Numbered from the stretch's first letter, positions 46,522 through 59,100 are shown. The stretch: 64,000 nt of DNA from Homalodisca vitripennis (GCF_021130785.1 NW_025777530.1:1-64000); one strand, 5' to 3'. Numbers and translations: made by a program. Notes: a model not told the origin generated them from the sequence alone.

Positions 46522-48693
46522 AGGTATAGAGTCTCGAACAGCCATCGAAACAGATAGGAATCTAAGAATAAAAAAGAAATGTCATGCATATCTTACAGAA
46601 GGGGAAGATGGTACAGATACAATTGTAAATATTTATAACGCATCAAATTTCCCAAAAAGGATACCCGCACATACTACGATAGGACATATACATTACCCAA
46701 CTCTCGAAGCACAGCCTACCCTGGAACACCATACCACTACAACTGACACAGGAAAAACAATATTGACAGATAAGGACGGCATAGTATTTGATATCTCACC
46801 ACATTTAACCCTCCAAGAACACAAACAAGTCCTTGACGTTTTACAAAAATACAGACACATATTTACAACAAAGGTAATCGATTTAACTCCTGCAAACATA
46901 CCTCCTGTTCAACTCGAATTAAAACCAAATACGAAACCTGTAAACTCACCACCGTATAGGCAGAGTAAAACAGAAAGGGAAAAATTAAACAAATTATTGG
47001 ACGATTTAGTACAAGCAAAAATATTAGAGGAATGTCAGGATTACACAGAATATGCAAGCCCAGTATTTTTAGTGAAAAATAAAGATGGAAGCGACAGAAT
47101 GGTAGCTGATCTCAGGAAGGTTAATGCACAGTTGAAAACAGATGCCCACCCCATTCCTTCAGTAAACCTGGTTTTAAGCTCTTTGAACAAAGCGCACACA
47201 TTTACAAAATTAGACCTTAAAAATGCATTTTATTCCATGGAGGTTAGGAAAGAAGATAGGCACATCCTAGCCATAAAAACACCTGATAGACTTCTACAGT
47301 TTTGCCGACTGCCGATGGGACTTTCAACTTCAACCACATTATTTAGTAAAGCCTTGAATGCGATATTAAACCGTCACCTTTATAATAAAGTCATCTGTTA
47401 CGTGGATGACCTAATTTGTTATGGTGACTCATTTGAAAATGACTTACATAATCTAGAAACTATATTAGAAGAACTAGAAAAAGCTAATTTGAAACTAAAT
47501 ACAAAAAAGTGTAAATTTCTCTACAAAAGTGTAAACATTTTAGGACACGAGGTATCACGGGAAGGCATTTTACCCCAAAAACAGTCAGTAGAAGCTATCA
47601 CCGAATTTAAAAAGACCAACTTGTGTAAGGCAAGTGAGACAATTTTTAGGATGCTCAGGATTCTTCCGCAGATTCATCCAAAATTATGCCAAAATAGCAC
47701 AACCCCTTACTGAGATAATAAAAGATTCAAATAAAAACATGGCATTTAAATGGACGGATCTATGTGAACAGGCTTTTATAAAAATCAAACAAATTTTGAC
47801 AAACCCACCATTACTATCACATTGGAAGGACAACAGGGAAGCACACATTTATGTAGATAGCAGTTTGATTGGATGCGGAGCAGCGTTAGTACAGTTAGAT
47901 GAAGAAAATAATAGAATGTACCCAATTTATTACATGTCAAAAAAAATATTCAAATACCCAAATGCGTTACAGTAATGCTGAACGTGAAATGCTAGCACTA
48001 ACCTATGCTGTGAACTACTTCAGAGAATTCACGCTTGGTAGACAAACAACAGTTTATACGGACTGTGCCGCATTACAGTTTTATAAAAATTTTAAGCACA
48101 CTTCCACTAGATTAAACAGATTAGCACTGTCATTAACAGACTACGACATTGTAGTAAAACATAAACGTGGCGCTACAAACGTGTTAGCAGACGCCTTAAG
48201 CAGAAATCCTTTAGAACAACCTTTGGATGAAGAATTTACGGACGTGTGTTTAACTGTCAATACTTTAATACAGACAAATCTACCCCTACTACAAGCTCAA
48301 GACAGTTATTTAAAACAAATACGCCTTGCGATGACCTCACCTGAGGCGGTAAATAAAAAAATCAGACGGGCTTCAAGACATTACGAAGAAATAGATGGAT
48401 TGTTATATTTCAAAACCTTCAACGGACAAGAAACTAGAAACTTATTGGCTATAACCCCAAAAACAAACACAAGAAATATTAAAAATATTCCATGACAACC
48501 CCTACACGGGTGGACACTTATCACATTACAAAACAGCTTCAAAAATAAAATTACGATATCACTGGCCGAATATGTACCGTGATATCCTCCAATATACAAA
48601 ATCTTGTGAAGAATTTCAACTACGTAGGCCAAAAACGAACAAAAATTACGGCCTACTACAACCTATTCCACCCTCCATAAAACCCTTTGACAG
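45643..48693 (+). repeat. Right arm of the 3.05-kb inverted repeat
   Basis: This is the partner of 41765-44814. The 828-bp spacer (44815-45642) is the RT part of LINE B. The right arm ends exactly where Gypsy meets the truncated LINE C (48693/48694). Confidence 0.92.
46522..48693 (+). pseudogene. Ty3/Gypsy pol (right copy), truncated in integrase
   Basis: This is the same pol as the left copy on the other strand. 46514-47713 is one frame of 399 codons from the pre-RT region through RT (YVDD near 47400). It is then frameshifted at about 47611, where a run of five A replaces four. RNase H is split between frames near 47945 exactly as in the left copy, and integrase breaks near 48452. The copy ends after the zinc-binding region at PFDS/R, before the first catalytic Asp. 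Shared breaks must predate the duplication; private ones are one-base homopolymer changes. Confidence 0.9.
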
Positions 48694-51600
48694 TTACTAT
48701 GGTGGGGTACTGTTAAACTATTTTTATTTCTGGTGGGATATATATGATTGTGGGTAGGAAAATCGGTAATGTGTTTAAAAGTGTAAATTGATACGGAATA
48801 GATAAAAATGGAGGGGAGGGTTAGTATACGTTCTTGGTGAAACACTTGCCTACAGCTCTCCAGGCCCCTCAACCCAAACACTAAACGAATAGCCCTCTTT
48901 TGCAATTTGATTACTCTTTGTAACAGAGAAGATGAAGCAGTTCCCCATGACATTATGCCATATGACATCACAGAGGAAAAGTAACCATCATATACCATTT
49001 TCAGTGCACTACTTTTCAGAAAATTTGAAAGACATCTTAAGGAAAACAATATCGAGTTGAGCTTAGAGCAAAGGGCCTCCACATGCTGACGCCAAGAAAA
49101 ACCAGCATCCAGATGAACGCCCAAGAAACATACTGAATCAACCTCAATGATGTCAACCTCGTCTAAAGCAATAAAACCCTTAGAAACTGTCTGAGATCGA
49201 AAGTGAAGAATGGATGTTTTTGTCAACATTGAGGAATAAATTGTTGCGAATGAACCAAGAGTTCATTTTTTCGATTGTAGTGTTTAATTGAAGATTTAAC
49301 GCTATTGAAGAGTCTGCCCGAACAATGACCGTGGTGTCATCAGCATATTGAGTGACGCGAGCCTCAGGGACACAAGAGCTTAAGTCGTTTACATATAAGG
49401 CAAAGAGAAGAGGTCCCAAGATAGAACCTTGAGGAACACCCATGGAGACCTCAACGAAATCTGACTGTGCCGTACCAAAGGAGTTGGTAACCTGGACACT
49501 CTGGTAACGATTTGAAAGGTAGGACCTGAACCACAGCAGGGGACAACCTCTGATGCCGTAGAGTTCAAGCTTATTAAGGAGTTTCAGATGGTTAACTGTA
49601 TCAAACGCTCTCGTGAGGTCGCAAAAAACACCAGCTACGTGATTCTGATTGTTAAGATGAGTAAATACATATTTGGAAAATTGGGCAATAGCATCGGTGG
49701 TGGATTTAGAAGGAACAAATCCAAATTGGGTGTCACTCAGAATGGAATTTCTGATTAGAAAGTCTGTTAGTCTAACATGAATGAGACGTTCGAAGACTTT
49801 GCTGATGGTTGGTAAAATTGATATGGGACGATACTGTTGAGGCGAAGACCTACTGCCTTTCTTGAAAACCGGAATGACCTTAGAGAGCTTCATATCCGAT
49901 GGAAACTTCCCCTGAAGAACTGAGTTGTTGAACAATTGAGTTAAAGGAGGGCTCAAGGGTGAAGCAACCCGTCTAATTACTGAAGGACTCATTCCAAAAA
50001 CGTCAGGTGTTGAACTGGTTTTCAAAGATGAAATAGTATTGAACATTTCATGGAGCGTTGTTGGGGCTATGAAGAAACTTGATGGACAGTGGTGTATTTT
50101 AGAAGAGCTGTTAGTGCAACTGTTTGTTCCGTTTATGGTTCTAGCCAGTGGGGCACTCATAAAAAAATTGTTAAACATTTCAGCGATATGACGTGGGTCA
50201 GAGACTGCAGCTCCATTATCTTGTAGCTCCTGAATATGTCTTTTTCCTATCTGTTTGCTTTCCAGAGTTTTCAGACACTATGTTCCATACAGTTTTGGCA
50301 ACATTCTTACTCTTATTCAGACGGCTTTCGATCTGAGATGTTTTCAGAGATGAAATTAGTAACTTGAAGTTTCTCTTATTGACCTTATACAATATCCTAT
50401 GCTGTTCAGAAGGATAGTCACGCTGCAAAATATACAGGTCCTTGAGATGTTCTCTGGCCAAGAGAACTTCTCCTGTCAACCAACCAGGCCTTTGACGTTT
50501 TTTACGCTTCGATGTGACTAAAGGAAAGGCCTGGTTAAAGCAGGATGATACTTGACTGAGGAATAACGAGTATTGGTCATTTATGTCCTCGTATAAGAAA
50601 AATATTATCCCAATCAACTGAATCTAAAAGTTCATAAAGAACATTTATATTTCTGTCTGAGAAAACTCGGTAAGGGGCAGAGTTACACCCCTTAGATGTA
50701 ATTGACTGAATTACGGCTGTAACAAGCTGTGCTTCATGATCGGACAAACAGGAAGGGACCACCTCAGCTCTCACATGGTCAGGCTCGATATTAGTTAAAA
50801 TATTATCGATGCATGAACCTCCTGTTGGTGATGGGCGGGTCACTGATGAAATCTGAGCTCTAATTGAAAAAACTTTGAAAAATGTCGGAAAATAGTAAAA
50901 ACTGCCTGTCATATTGCCTATCAAAATGAACATTGAAATCCCCACAGACAAATATCCTCAGATCAGGTTTATGTAGGATTCTAAGCGATTCCTCAAAACA
51001 TTTCAAAAACAATGAAAAAATCGCCCTGGGGGGATCTGTAAATAGTGATGATAGTGGTGTTTAATTCAACTATGTGAATGGTGACGGATTCAAAATTAAG
51101 TTCTGAGTTCAGGTGAGAGGTAACCTGCTTTTCCACAACGGTATACGAAAAAGAATCACTGACCAGAGCACATACTCCGCCCCTGATCCTATCAGACCTG
51201 CAGAAGCCACCTGCCACCCAATAGCCCTGAACACTCAGCGCAGCAAAGTTGTTTTTAGATAGCCAGTGCTCGGTTACACAAGCAATGTCGACATTCCTAC
51301 TGTGTAGCAGAGCTTCTAAAGGACCAGTTTTGTTGGAAATTGATTGAATGTTTTGGTGCAGAATCTTGATAGGCGGAGTCTGTTGGACTGACTCTATAAA
51401 AAAGAGTTGCTAGTATCCGAGAACATTGGCGAGGCCGACGGAAGAGCCATGGGGTCAATTTGCTCCTTGTCAGAACAAGAGATGGTTGTGATTGTGGTAT
51501 TATAGGGAGTTGATGCAGAAGAAGACAGGTCAGACAGAGGATATGATGTGTCAGGTGAAGAGCTGGTAAAGGTACTGGGACTGGAGGCAGTTTGACAATT

Positions 51601-51710
51601 GTTTTGGTATTGGTATTGGTATGGTATGGTATGGTTATTATAAAACAGCAAACGTTTGCTGTGTAGTGTGATACGTGAGGAGTCAATATCATAACTTTTT
51701 TACACATTTA
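48694..51710 (-). pseudogene. LINE C, nearly complete but cut at its 3' side
   Basis: This is a third CR1/L2-like LINE. Read leftward from about 51400, the endonuclease has NIQSISNKTG, ACVTEHWLSK, RGGVCALVSD, TIYRSPQGD and CGDFNVHFD-like blocks, with SDHEAQLV near 50720. The RT follows (50178-49180): VIPVFKKGS, YRPISILPTISKVFERL, FGFVPSKSTTDAI, FCDLTRAFDTVNH, MGVPQGSILGPLLF and QYADDTTVI. The C-terminal region (49229-48700) has VCFLGVHLDAGFSW, MSYGIMSWG and HIYPTRNKNS. The frame runs straight into Gypsy sequence at 48694, so the end of ORF2 and the 3' untranslated region are missing. Frameshifts occur near 50980-51000, 50900, 50590, 50200 and 49200. Ser/Thr-rich sequence with GGTAT repeats (51600-51640) lies at the 5' side; no clear ORF1. 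Confidence 0.88.
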
Positions 51711-51964
51711 GTTAACTTTGTTTATTATGGTTGTTTTCAGAATTAAATTCTCTACAATCTGTATTATGAAAAAAAAATTGTTTATTGGTCATTTAACAAT
51801 GTTATTCGACATCAAACATTTAAGACGGTATTTTCGTTATTACATTTTTGGCGAATTTCATACTTTTTCTCAAAAACTGTTCACACTACAACCTCTAGAG
51901 TGGTTTTATTTGATTTTTCAGGTGATTTTCTTTATACATCTATCTTATTTGAGTTAAAAAGTAA

Positions 51965-52262
51965 GAACAAAACCTTTCAGAATCACTTAATTTTACCAGG
52001 TGAACTGAAAACGAAGCAAAATCTTTCGCCAGCCATTACTCAGTAATGGAGCGTTTCCGGACCTACCTTTATATAACATTTTTTTTTTCTTATTTTTAGC
52101 TCTAGAATCCCGTATTAAAATATTTTACCATATTTCTGACTCACCCTGTATACAACGTAAAGTGTATTAGAATGCTCGACAACTGGCACTCTCCTTAGCT
52201 GAAGCTAGAAGATTGAATTTATAGCTAATTATAATAATAGAATAATAAGAGACAAACAGTAA
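51965..52262 (-). repeat. Non-autonomous repeat with a 17-nt palindrome; SINE-like partner at one end
   Basis: On the minus strand 52262-52170 matches the tRNA-like repeat at 28530-28625. It is followed by TATACAGGGTGAGTCAGAAA (about 52154-52135) and a pyrimidine-poor body. CCATTACTCAGTAATGG at 52033-52049 is a perfect palindrome around one base. I cannot show whether this is one element or two adjacent ones. Confidence 0.45.
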
Positions 52263-52377
52263 ATGAGTTATTTTGCAATGATTGTTGACAAACCTGAGCA
52301 ATCTATGCTCAACTTTTCAGATATGGTTTGAGAGTAATTAACCATATTTTTTCTGTTAATAAACAAAACTGTGTGAT

Positions 52378-52560
52378 TTATTGGCTAATCGTTAGCAAAG
52401 TCACTTCAGAAACTGGAAAATTTCCTTTATATATGTTTGCCCGCACGATATACCAAGAACGGCCATGTTTTATGTTTAAAATATTGCATAAATCTTCGTT
52501 TCTATAATATAAGATTCATCGATTCAGATGTTGGTTTATGTTATTCCGTGGGATTTGGCT
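52378..52560 (+). repeat. Dispersed repeat family R7, copy 2
   Basis: This is the direct partner of 6258-6440: TTGGCTAATCGTTAGCAAAG at the left and GTGGGATTTGGCTGAGG at the right. Confidence 0.5.
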
Positions 52561-52750
52561 GAGGGTTTTACACAGGACATAGTAACCCATGGACCCTAAG
52601 TATCCGAAAGGTTATTTGTAACTTACAAAACATATCCAAAAGTGTTGATAATAATCACTGCCTTGTTTAACTAAGCCCATTAAGCGTGCGACATTAGTCT
52701 AAAATCGATGTTGGACCACATTTACAGAATTCCCTTATTACCCAACCTCC

Positions 52751-52902
52751 AGTTAGCGGCTATCATACGGTACGGTAATTAGCCTCTGTGTAAAGGCGAC
52801 TACTATTAATCCGCATCCTCATTAAACTTTGATGATTTGTTTGGTCTCCAGTAAATTTGCTGCTGGGCAACTGGTAAATAATCTTGTTTAACTTTTAGTG
52901 GT
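52751..52902 (-). repeat. Dispersed repeat family R2, copy 2 (inverted)
   Basis: The complement aligns with 895-1046, from GTTAAACAAG through GGTCTCCxAACAAATCATCA-like sequence, TGCGGATTAATAGTAGTCGC and GGCTAATTACCGTA. Confidence 0.7.
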
Positions 52903-54919
52903 CTCAATTCATTTATAAACGTGTGTGTTTCGCAAGTTTGTTAGCAACTTTTAGTATCTTATTTAAATAACTAAGACCAGCATATTTAAAGTAGAAGCTT
53001 TTTATTTTCTCTACTATATTATAATCACAAGGGTTTGAAAGAACGAATGAATTATTCATTAATATTTCGGAATAAAATTCAAAGAAATCCATTTACAAGG
53101 GCAGAAGTCAATTTCTGCAGCTGCAGAGGATTACTATAAACGTTAAATCTTTAATTTCGTATAGGGTAAGCGATTTTTAATCACCAAATCAGAAAATATA
53201 CCACTTTATAAATGTATTACGTTATATTTTACCAAACAGTCACAAACCTGATCATGTGATATCATCAATTTAGATTAAAATTTAAAATTCTTACCTCAAG
53301 TCGACTAAGGAAATAATAAAAGCTTCTCGTGAACAGGGAAGTAATTCTTATAAGAGCGTGACATTGTAGTGCAATTTCTTAAACATTTCATCTCTTGTTA
53401 TTGGCAAAAGAAAATTTTTCTTTTACAGAATAAAACTATGTGACTTTTGGTATAATTACTGTCATAATGTCGTAGATGTTTGAAATTATGACAACCAATC
53501 GAACGAAAAGTTTCCATTTTCACAATACCAACTATCAGAACAAGTCTTAGGAGAAATCCAAATGCGAACTGCATGTTAGAATATTTAAAAAGACATAACA
53601 CTACTCAGTCCTTTTAAGTCAATCCATATATGCTAAATATACCTCACAATTTGAATTAAAAGCTCATCGACTTAACGGACGTCTTAGGAACTCTTGTAAT
53701 ATTTTTATATTTGTTATTGAAAATTTTACAACGTTTTGTAATTTGAATAGTAATTTTTGTAATATTATGTTATCAGTTATCAATCAGTGAGGAAATCCGA
53801 TTCAACTGTCAAAAAGTTCACAATAAGTATTCGTGAGTATATAAGAGATATCACTTTACATATGTGTCAGAAATATTGAGAGAGAGATCGTTGCATCTTG
53901 TAAGTACTGTGCCTGTTGTTCATAAGCTTTTTAAAGTTTTTACGTCCAAGAAATTGGCCTAGAGCAAACCTAGTAATATGAAAACAATTGTATTGTAATT
54001 GAAAACACGACCATGTATTCTTATCCAATGCTGAAAATATCATGTGAATAAGAAAACACCACAATATACACCACGTCTATCCAGTAAAACAAAACCTAAT
54101 TTATTAAAAACTATGTAAACTCATAACTTAAAAATTAATGTATGAAAACAAAAAACTTGCTGGTTCCCGTTAAAACTGATTTAATTTGGTAATATGTATA
54201 TTATAATGTGAATTATACAATGAAAGACACTTTTTCTTCACAAAAAATTTCCTTGTGTATAAAGTCAAAACATAGTATTTATCTGTTCTATTTATTTTTT
54301 ATTATTTCAGAAACGATAAGTATGGTCAGACCCATAATTCACTAATAATGAAAGTTAATATCGTTCTTTCTTTATCCTTCAAGACATCACTCCTTTACAA
54401 TAAACATGACTAATATTCTTAATTCAATATTACTGAACGTTAATCACGTCGTTTTTTATTCTCAAGAATTTCAAGATCAATAAAGAATGGTTTGGTTCCA
54501 TAATGCTATTTAATTAAGTAAATAACTTTTCTTTTTTGTTTTTTAACCATTTAATAACCTTTCATTTGGCATGTACGGAACAAGAAATAAGAGAGCAGTA
54601 ATGTTGGGCTGTTGATGAAGAAACAGAGGTGCAAATTTAAATGTGTTAAAATCGTCTTCATTTTTTTACAATAAAATTAGTAAAAATTAGTTGCAATTTA
54701 TTTGTAGTTAGAGGTATTATTTATCCATTTGAAAATATATCTTAAAACAGAATATAACGTTATTGGAGTGTACTACCACGAGGCAGATATATGATACTAG
54801 TTTGAAATATGTAATACACAATTAAATAATTTTAACGAAAATAAAAGAAATTAGAATTTTTTGTCATTAAAAGCCTAATATAATTTATGCAGTAGTAAAC
54901 GAGTATGTTTTATCTTGGT

Positions 54920-55080
54920 CAATATTGGATATTGTATCAAAGTGGTTGTGAAGAGAGATTGACTGCTCAGCTTAGATCGATTCTCTTTGTGAGCCGAGTA
55001 TTATTTGATAACACGGCTACGCACAGTTTGCTCTTTTGTATTAAAGCTGATCTTCAGTTCTGGTGAAAGTGTAGATTAAA
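54920..55080 (+). repeat. Dispersed repeat family R3, copy 3
   Basis: It aligns with 5819-5982 (ATTGTATCAAAGTGGTTGTG, GATTCTCTTTGTGAG, GATAACAC, GCTCTTTTGTA, GATCTTCAG). Confidence 0.7.
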
Positions 55081-55789
55081 TCTTTTCATGAGTAAAATTT
55101 TTTGCAAAATACTATAATAGTCAAATAAAAATCGAATTCAGATCTAAATTACTGGCCTTGTGTTCACTATCAAAGTACTAACGATTTCAATTAACAGGGT
55201 AAAATACGGAATGTACTATCTGTCCTGTTCATCTTGTGATAGTTTAGCATTATATAAAGAAATTGCGACGATTCTTACTTGCTTTACGGCAACTCGGTCC
55301 TTAATGAAAAAGAGTTGAAACTAGAATATTATGGTTATATTTAGTCTTTGCCTTCACTTAGAAATATTGCTTGGCGTTGAGCGAGTCGTCCGATTCTCAA
55401 TTCCTTGTTGGTAAGTAAAAACGATTGCAAAAATGGGTTTTCTAAAAAGTCTTCGCTACCTTACTGACACTCTATTCAAAGAAGTATTAGTTCTCACCGC
55501 TTGCCAACTGTTATAAAATCTTTTTTAATTCACATATATTTGGATCTCCATAGTCAATTTTATGTCATTTTCCATTCTCATAACACTCGGTATGCAAAAA
55601 ATATAGGCATAGCCAAAGTATAACTGCTGAGATCCTTTTCTACTAACAAATATTTTTTTACCGTGACACATATTGTTCAGAAATATTTCTCGGTATTTTA
55701 ATGATTTATTCAATGCACATTCTTTATCAGTTGAAAATACCAATCAGTCAGTGGCTATTGCAATTAGGGATTTCAGAGGCCAAGGTCAT

Positions 55790-57015
55790 TCATCATCATC
55801 ATCTTTATTGCGTCAACAATTTTTACATTGCATGCATGCGTCAAGTACATTCATAATAAGATACAGTTCCATTGCAGTTATTGCTATTTAATTGTATAAC
55901 AGAACTGGGGGTTTATTTTTATTCTTTTTTTCAATCGTTTTCAATAATTTTCATCCCAGCAACTTAACATGAACTCTTCAACGGAGTAAAACGCCTTTGA
56001 CACCAGGAGGTGTTTTAATCGAGATTTGAATAGTTTAGAATCAATGAGATGTTTTATTCCCTCAGGCAGCTTGTTTATTAGTTTCACAACAACTTGGGAC
56101 GGCAAGTGTTCAAATGCACTCGTTCTATGTTGAACAATCCGAAAGTTGTCCCTGCCTCTTGTCTCGTATTGGTGGACGTCACTGCCTTGGATCAACTCGC
56201 ATTTAAGTCGACAGTATAGAACGACGTCGAGAATATAGAGACAGGGTAAAGTTAACAATCCAAGCTCTCTGAAGGCATCTTTGCACGACTCTCTGAAATT
56301 TAATTTGTAAATAATTCTGATAGCTTTCTTTTGAGCTCTAAATATTCTTTTCGAATTTGTATTTAGAACAGCTGCCCCACAATCTCAAACCGTAAGACAA
56401 ATATGGATGTATCAGGCCAAAGTAGGCAATTTTTAATACATCAATAGAACAGAATTTTGCAAGGTTACGCAAAACATAAATGCCAGAATCAACCTTGGAG
56501 CAGATGCTGTCAATGTGAAAGTTCCATGTCAGTCCTCGATCAAGGTACGTTCCAAGGAACTTAACGGATTCGGCCTCTTCCAAGAGAACATCGTCCATCA
56601 TTACTGCGGGACGATACTCCTGTTCTTGTCGATGCCGAAGGCAAAAATTTTATTGAGTTTGATTTTGAGCTGTTTGTTTTCAGATTGAGTCTTGAGAAAT
56701 GTTCGATGCATGAATTTAAATCGATAAATGATTTCACTTCAAGATCAGTTTTATATTTTGATTTAATACAGAGAGTCGTGTCATCAGCATATTGAATCAC
56801 CTTTCCATTCTGGATTGATGTATTCAACTTGTTGATATAAATAAGAAAGAGAACTGGCCCTAATATTGATCCCTGAGGGACACCATAGGGCATTTTGACC
56901 CTATTAGACAGAGCATTCGCAATCCGTACGCATTGTTCTCTATCTTTAAGATACGACGAGAGCCAATCGTACGGCAAACCCCTAATACCACTAGTCCATA
57001 ACTGGTGCAGCAGTG
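55790..57015 (-). pseudogene. LINE A, 5'-truncated copy with RT domain
   Basis: This is the longest LINE A copy. It starts inside RT motif A (about 57015), so the first catalytic Asp is absent. It reads GIRGLPYDWLSSYLKDREQC, MPYGVPQGSILGPVLF and QYADDTTLC (56790-56764). A frame change near 56600 leads into LLEEAESVKFLGTYLDRGL and [10 protein letters not shown], and a second near 56345 leads into [27 protein letters not shown] and the stop at 55941. The 3' untranslated region ends in GCAATAAAG followed by (ATG)n/(GAT)n at about 55790-55803 on the complement. Other copies of this family end in (ATT)n. Confidence 0.88.
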
Positions 57016-58653
57016 CAGCAGTCATTATCACTGACCTGACCCTTAATCAACCCTACAGGCAGTGGACTGACACTGGCACTGCTCACCTCTCTCACCTCCC
57101 TCTTCTGTGATTGTTAAGTCTAATGTTTCCGGTCATACATTTTTTGCTAATGTTTTTCAATGTTGGCAGTACACCTTTTGTTATTGTTTTAATTTTTTGT
57201 TTCTATTTCATGTAAAGCCTAGTCTACTAATACACCGTTTTTATAAATTGTTTTCGCTGATACCTGCATTTTATTATTTTTATAAAAAGTTTAACTTCAA
57301 ATTCACTCCATGTTCAATGGATTAATAGGGGGAAGTAAAACTTAACTTGATTAGTTGATCCCTGTACAGCTGATAACAACAATTATAACAGGTACTTCAT
57401 CACAATCCTGATGTTACAGTCTCGTAGCTATGAAATCAGAGTCGCAACAGCACGCCTACCAAACGTGATTATAGTGTATAAAAAATATTTTAATTTAAAG
57501 TCCATGTATGAGTTTGTTTTACATTATAATGAAGTCTAGCTCCGAGACATTTTAATGACTGATTTTATTACTTATTTGACAGTGATGTCTTAACATCTAA
57601 AAGCGTAAGCAAAATTTTTTCGGCTTGCTGACGAAAGGAACATAAAGAAACAAATTAAAATACTGTTTATTATAATAAAGGGGCTAACATTTGGATTTTT
57701 ATATCTATTTTGTAACTTTCTTATAAATAAAAATTTTCCTTCGTGGTGTATAAACTAAAATAGGTATGATAATAAACGGGTACTCATGACGTTAAATTTG
57801 ATAAAAATAATGGAAAAGTTTGTTTTCTACACATGATATTACAATTATTTGATTTGATGATTTATTTATCATTAATAATGAGAAAATAAAGGAGATAGTT
57901 GTAAAAGTGTTACGTGATGATACCATCCCCTTTTTCAGATAATACAGATTTAATATATGCTAATTTCCAACTATTTTTTCGATGGCATGAATTGGCATCA
58001 TGATCTAAGATTAGTTTTTTTTAGACTTATATTTATGAAAACAATACTATTTATATAAAGCCATATCTCGCTATGTCTGGCTTCCTTGGTCTTCAGTTAC
58101 TTCGCTTAGAATATTGCCTAGTATTGGTTTTATATTTTTACCATGTATATAGGCCCCTATTCTGACTAATTTTTAGTCCTTGCTCATTCCTAAAAAATAT
58201 ATCTACTTACCATAAGAGAATCTCCATCTTCAATCTCACATCTTCGAATAGGTGGTTTATAAAATTTGAGTTTCAGAAAGACCAAAAAGTGTAGAACAGA
58301 ATAGTATGAATACTGAAAAAGTTGTTTCACGATGAAATGTTTCTTTTTCCGATGAATAATTTTTATGTGACAAGTCAATTATATTACCTGAAAATAAAAC
58401 TAAAGGGCAAATTACAATGTATAAATGTGAATATAATTGTTTATACCACTATATATTCATTCAGTAACTACCAGCAAATTTCCAATAAATCCTAAATTTC
58501 TCTGAGGAATTATTCTCTAGGCTTGCATATTATTTTTACTACGAATTTATATTTATTTGTTAAAGCTTTGACTACTATTACTAGATTATCATTGGAAAAT
58601 TCCGCTAGCAATACTTTTCACATTTAATTATATTAATAAGGAATACATTTTAT

Positions 58654-58685
<32 letters not shown>

Positions 58686-59100
58686 TTTTAGTGATTAATT
58701 AAAACGGAACAGAAGCAACCAATTTTGAACCTATGCCATCTGGACAACAGATGAGGATTAATCTTGGCTCATTGCTGAGAAGATGAATGAGATCCGAAAA
58801 TGATCTTACAATGATTTAAATTTATAAAAAGATTTTTAATTCGAATAAAGTTGTGGAATTTTGAAGTTTCTCAATGCCTCTTTTTGTAAAGACTTACTTA
58901 TTGTTTTTTCGGTACTTAGCACAATACAAGTAAACAATAAAAACACATTTTTATTTTGCTTCTATTAAAGATTATTAAAACGTTTTAAAATATCCTTGTG
59001 TACTCTAAAATGCACTCAACTCCTCATATATTTATTGTTTAATGGCTACGACTAGACAAGGGTCACAGACATTAATGGGGCTAATGGAATGGGTGACGAG
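57016..59100. other. Gene-free DNA
   Basis: Nothing is recognised except the (TA)n tract at 58653-58680. Confidence 0.55.
58653..58680. repeat. (TA)n microsatellite
   Basis: An uninterrupted TA dinucleotide run of about 14 units. Confidence 0.95.

Larger units (their letters stand above)
51711..55784. other. Gene-free DNA with dispersed repeats
   Basis: No gene is seen. It contains a probable non-autonomous repeat at 51965-52262, R7 at 52378-52560, R2 at 52751-52902 and R3 at 54920-55080. The open frames at 53398-53601 and 53867-54064 lack motifs. Confidence 0.55.
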
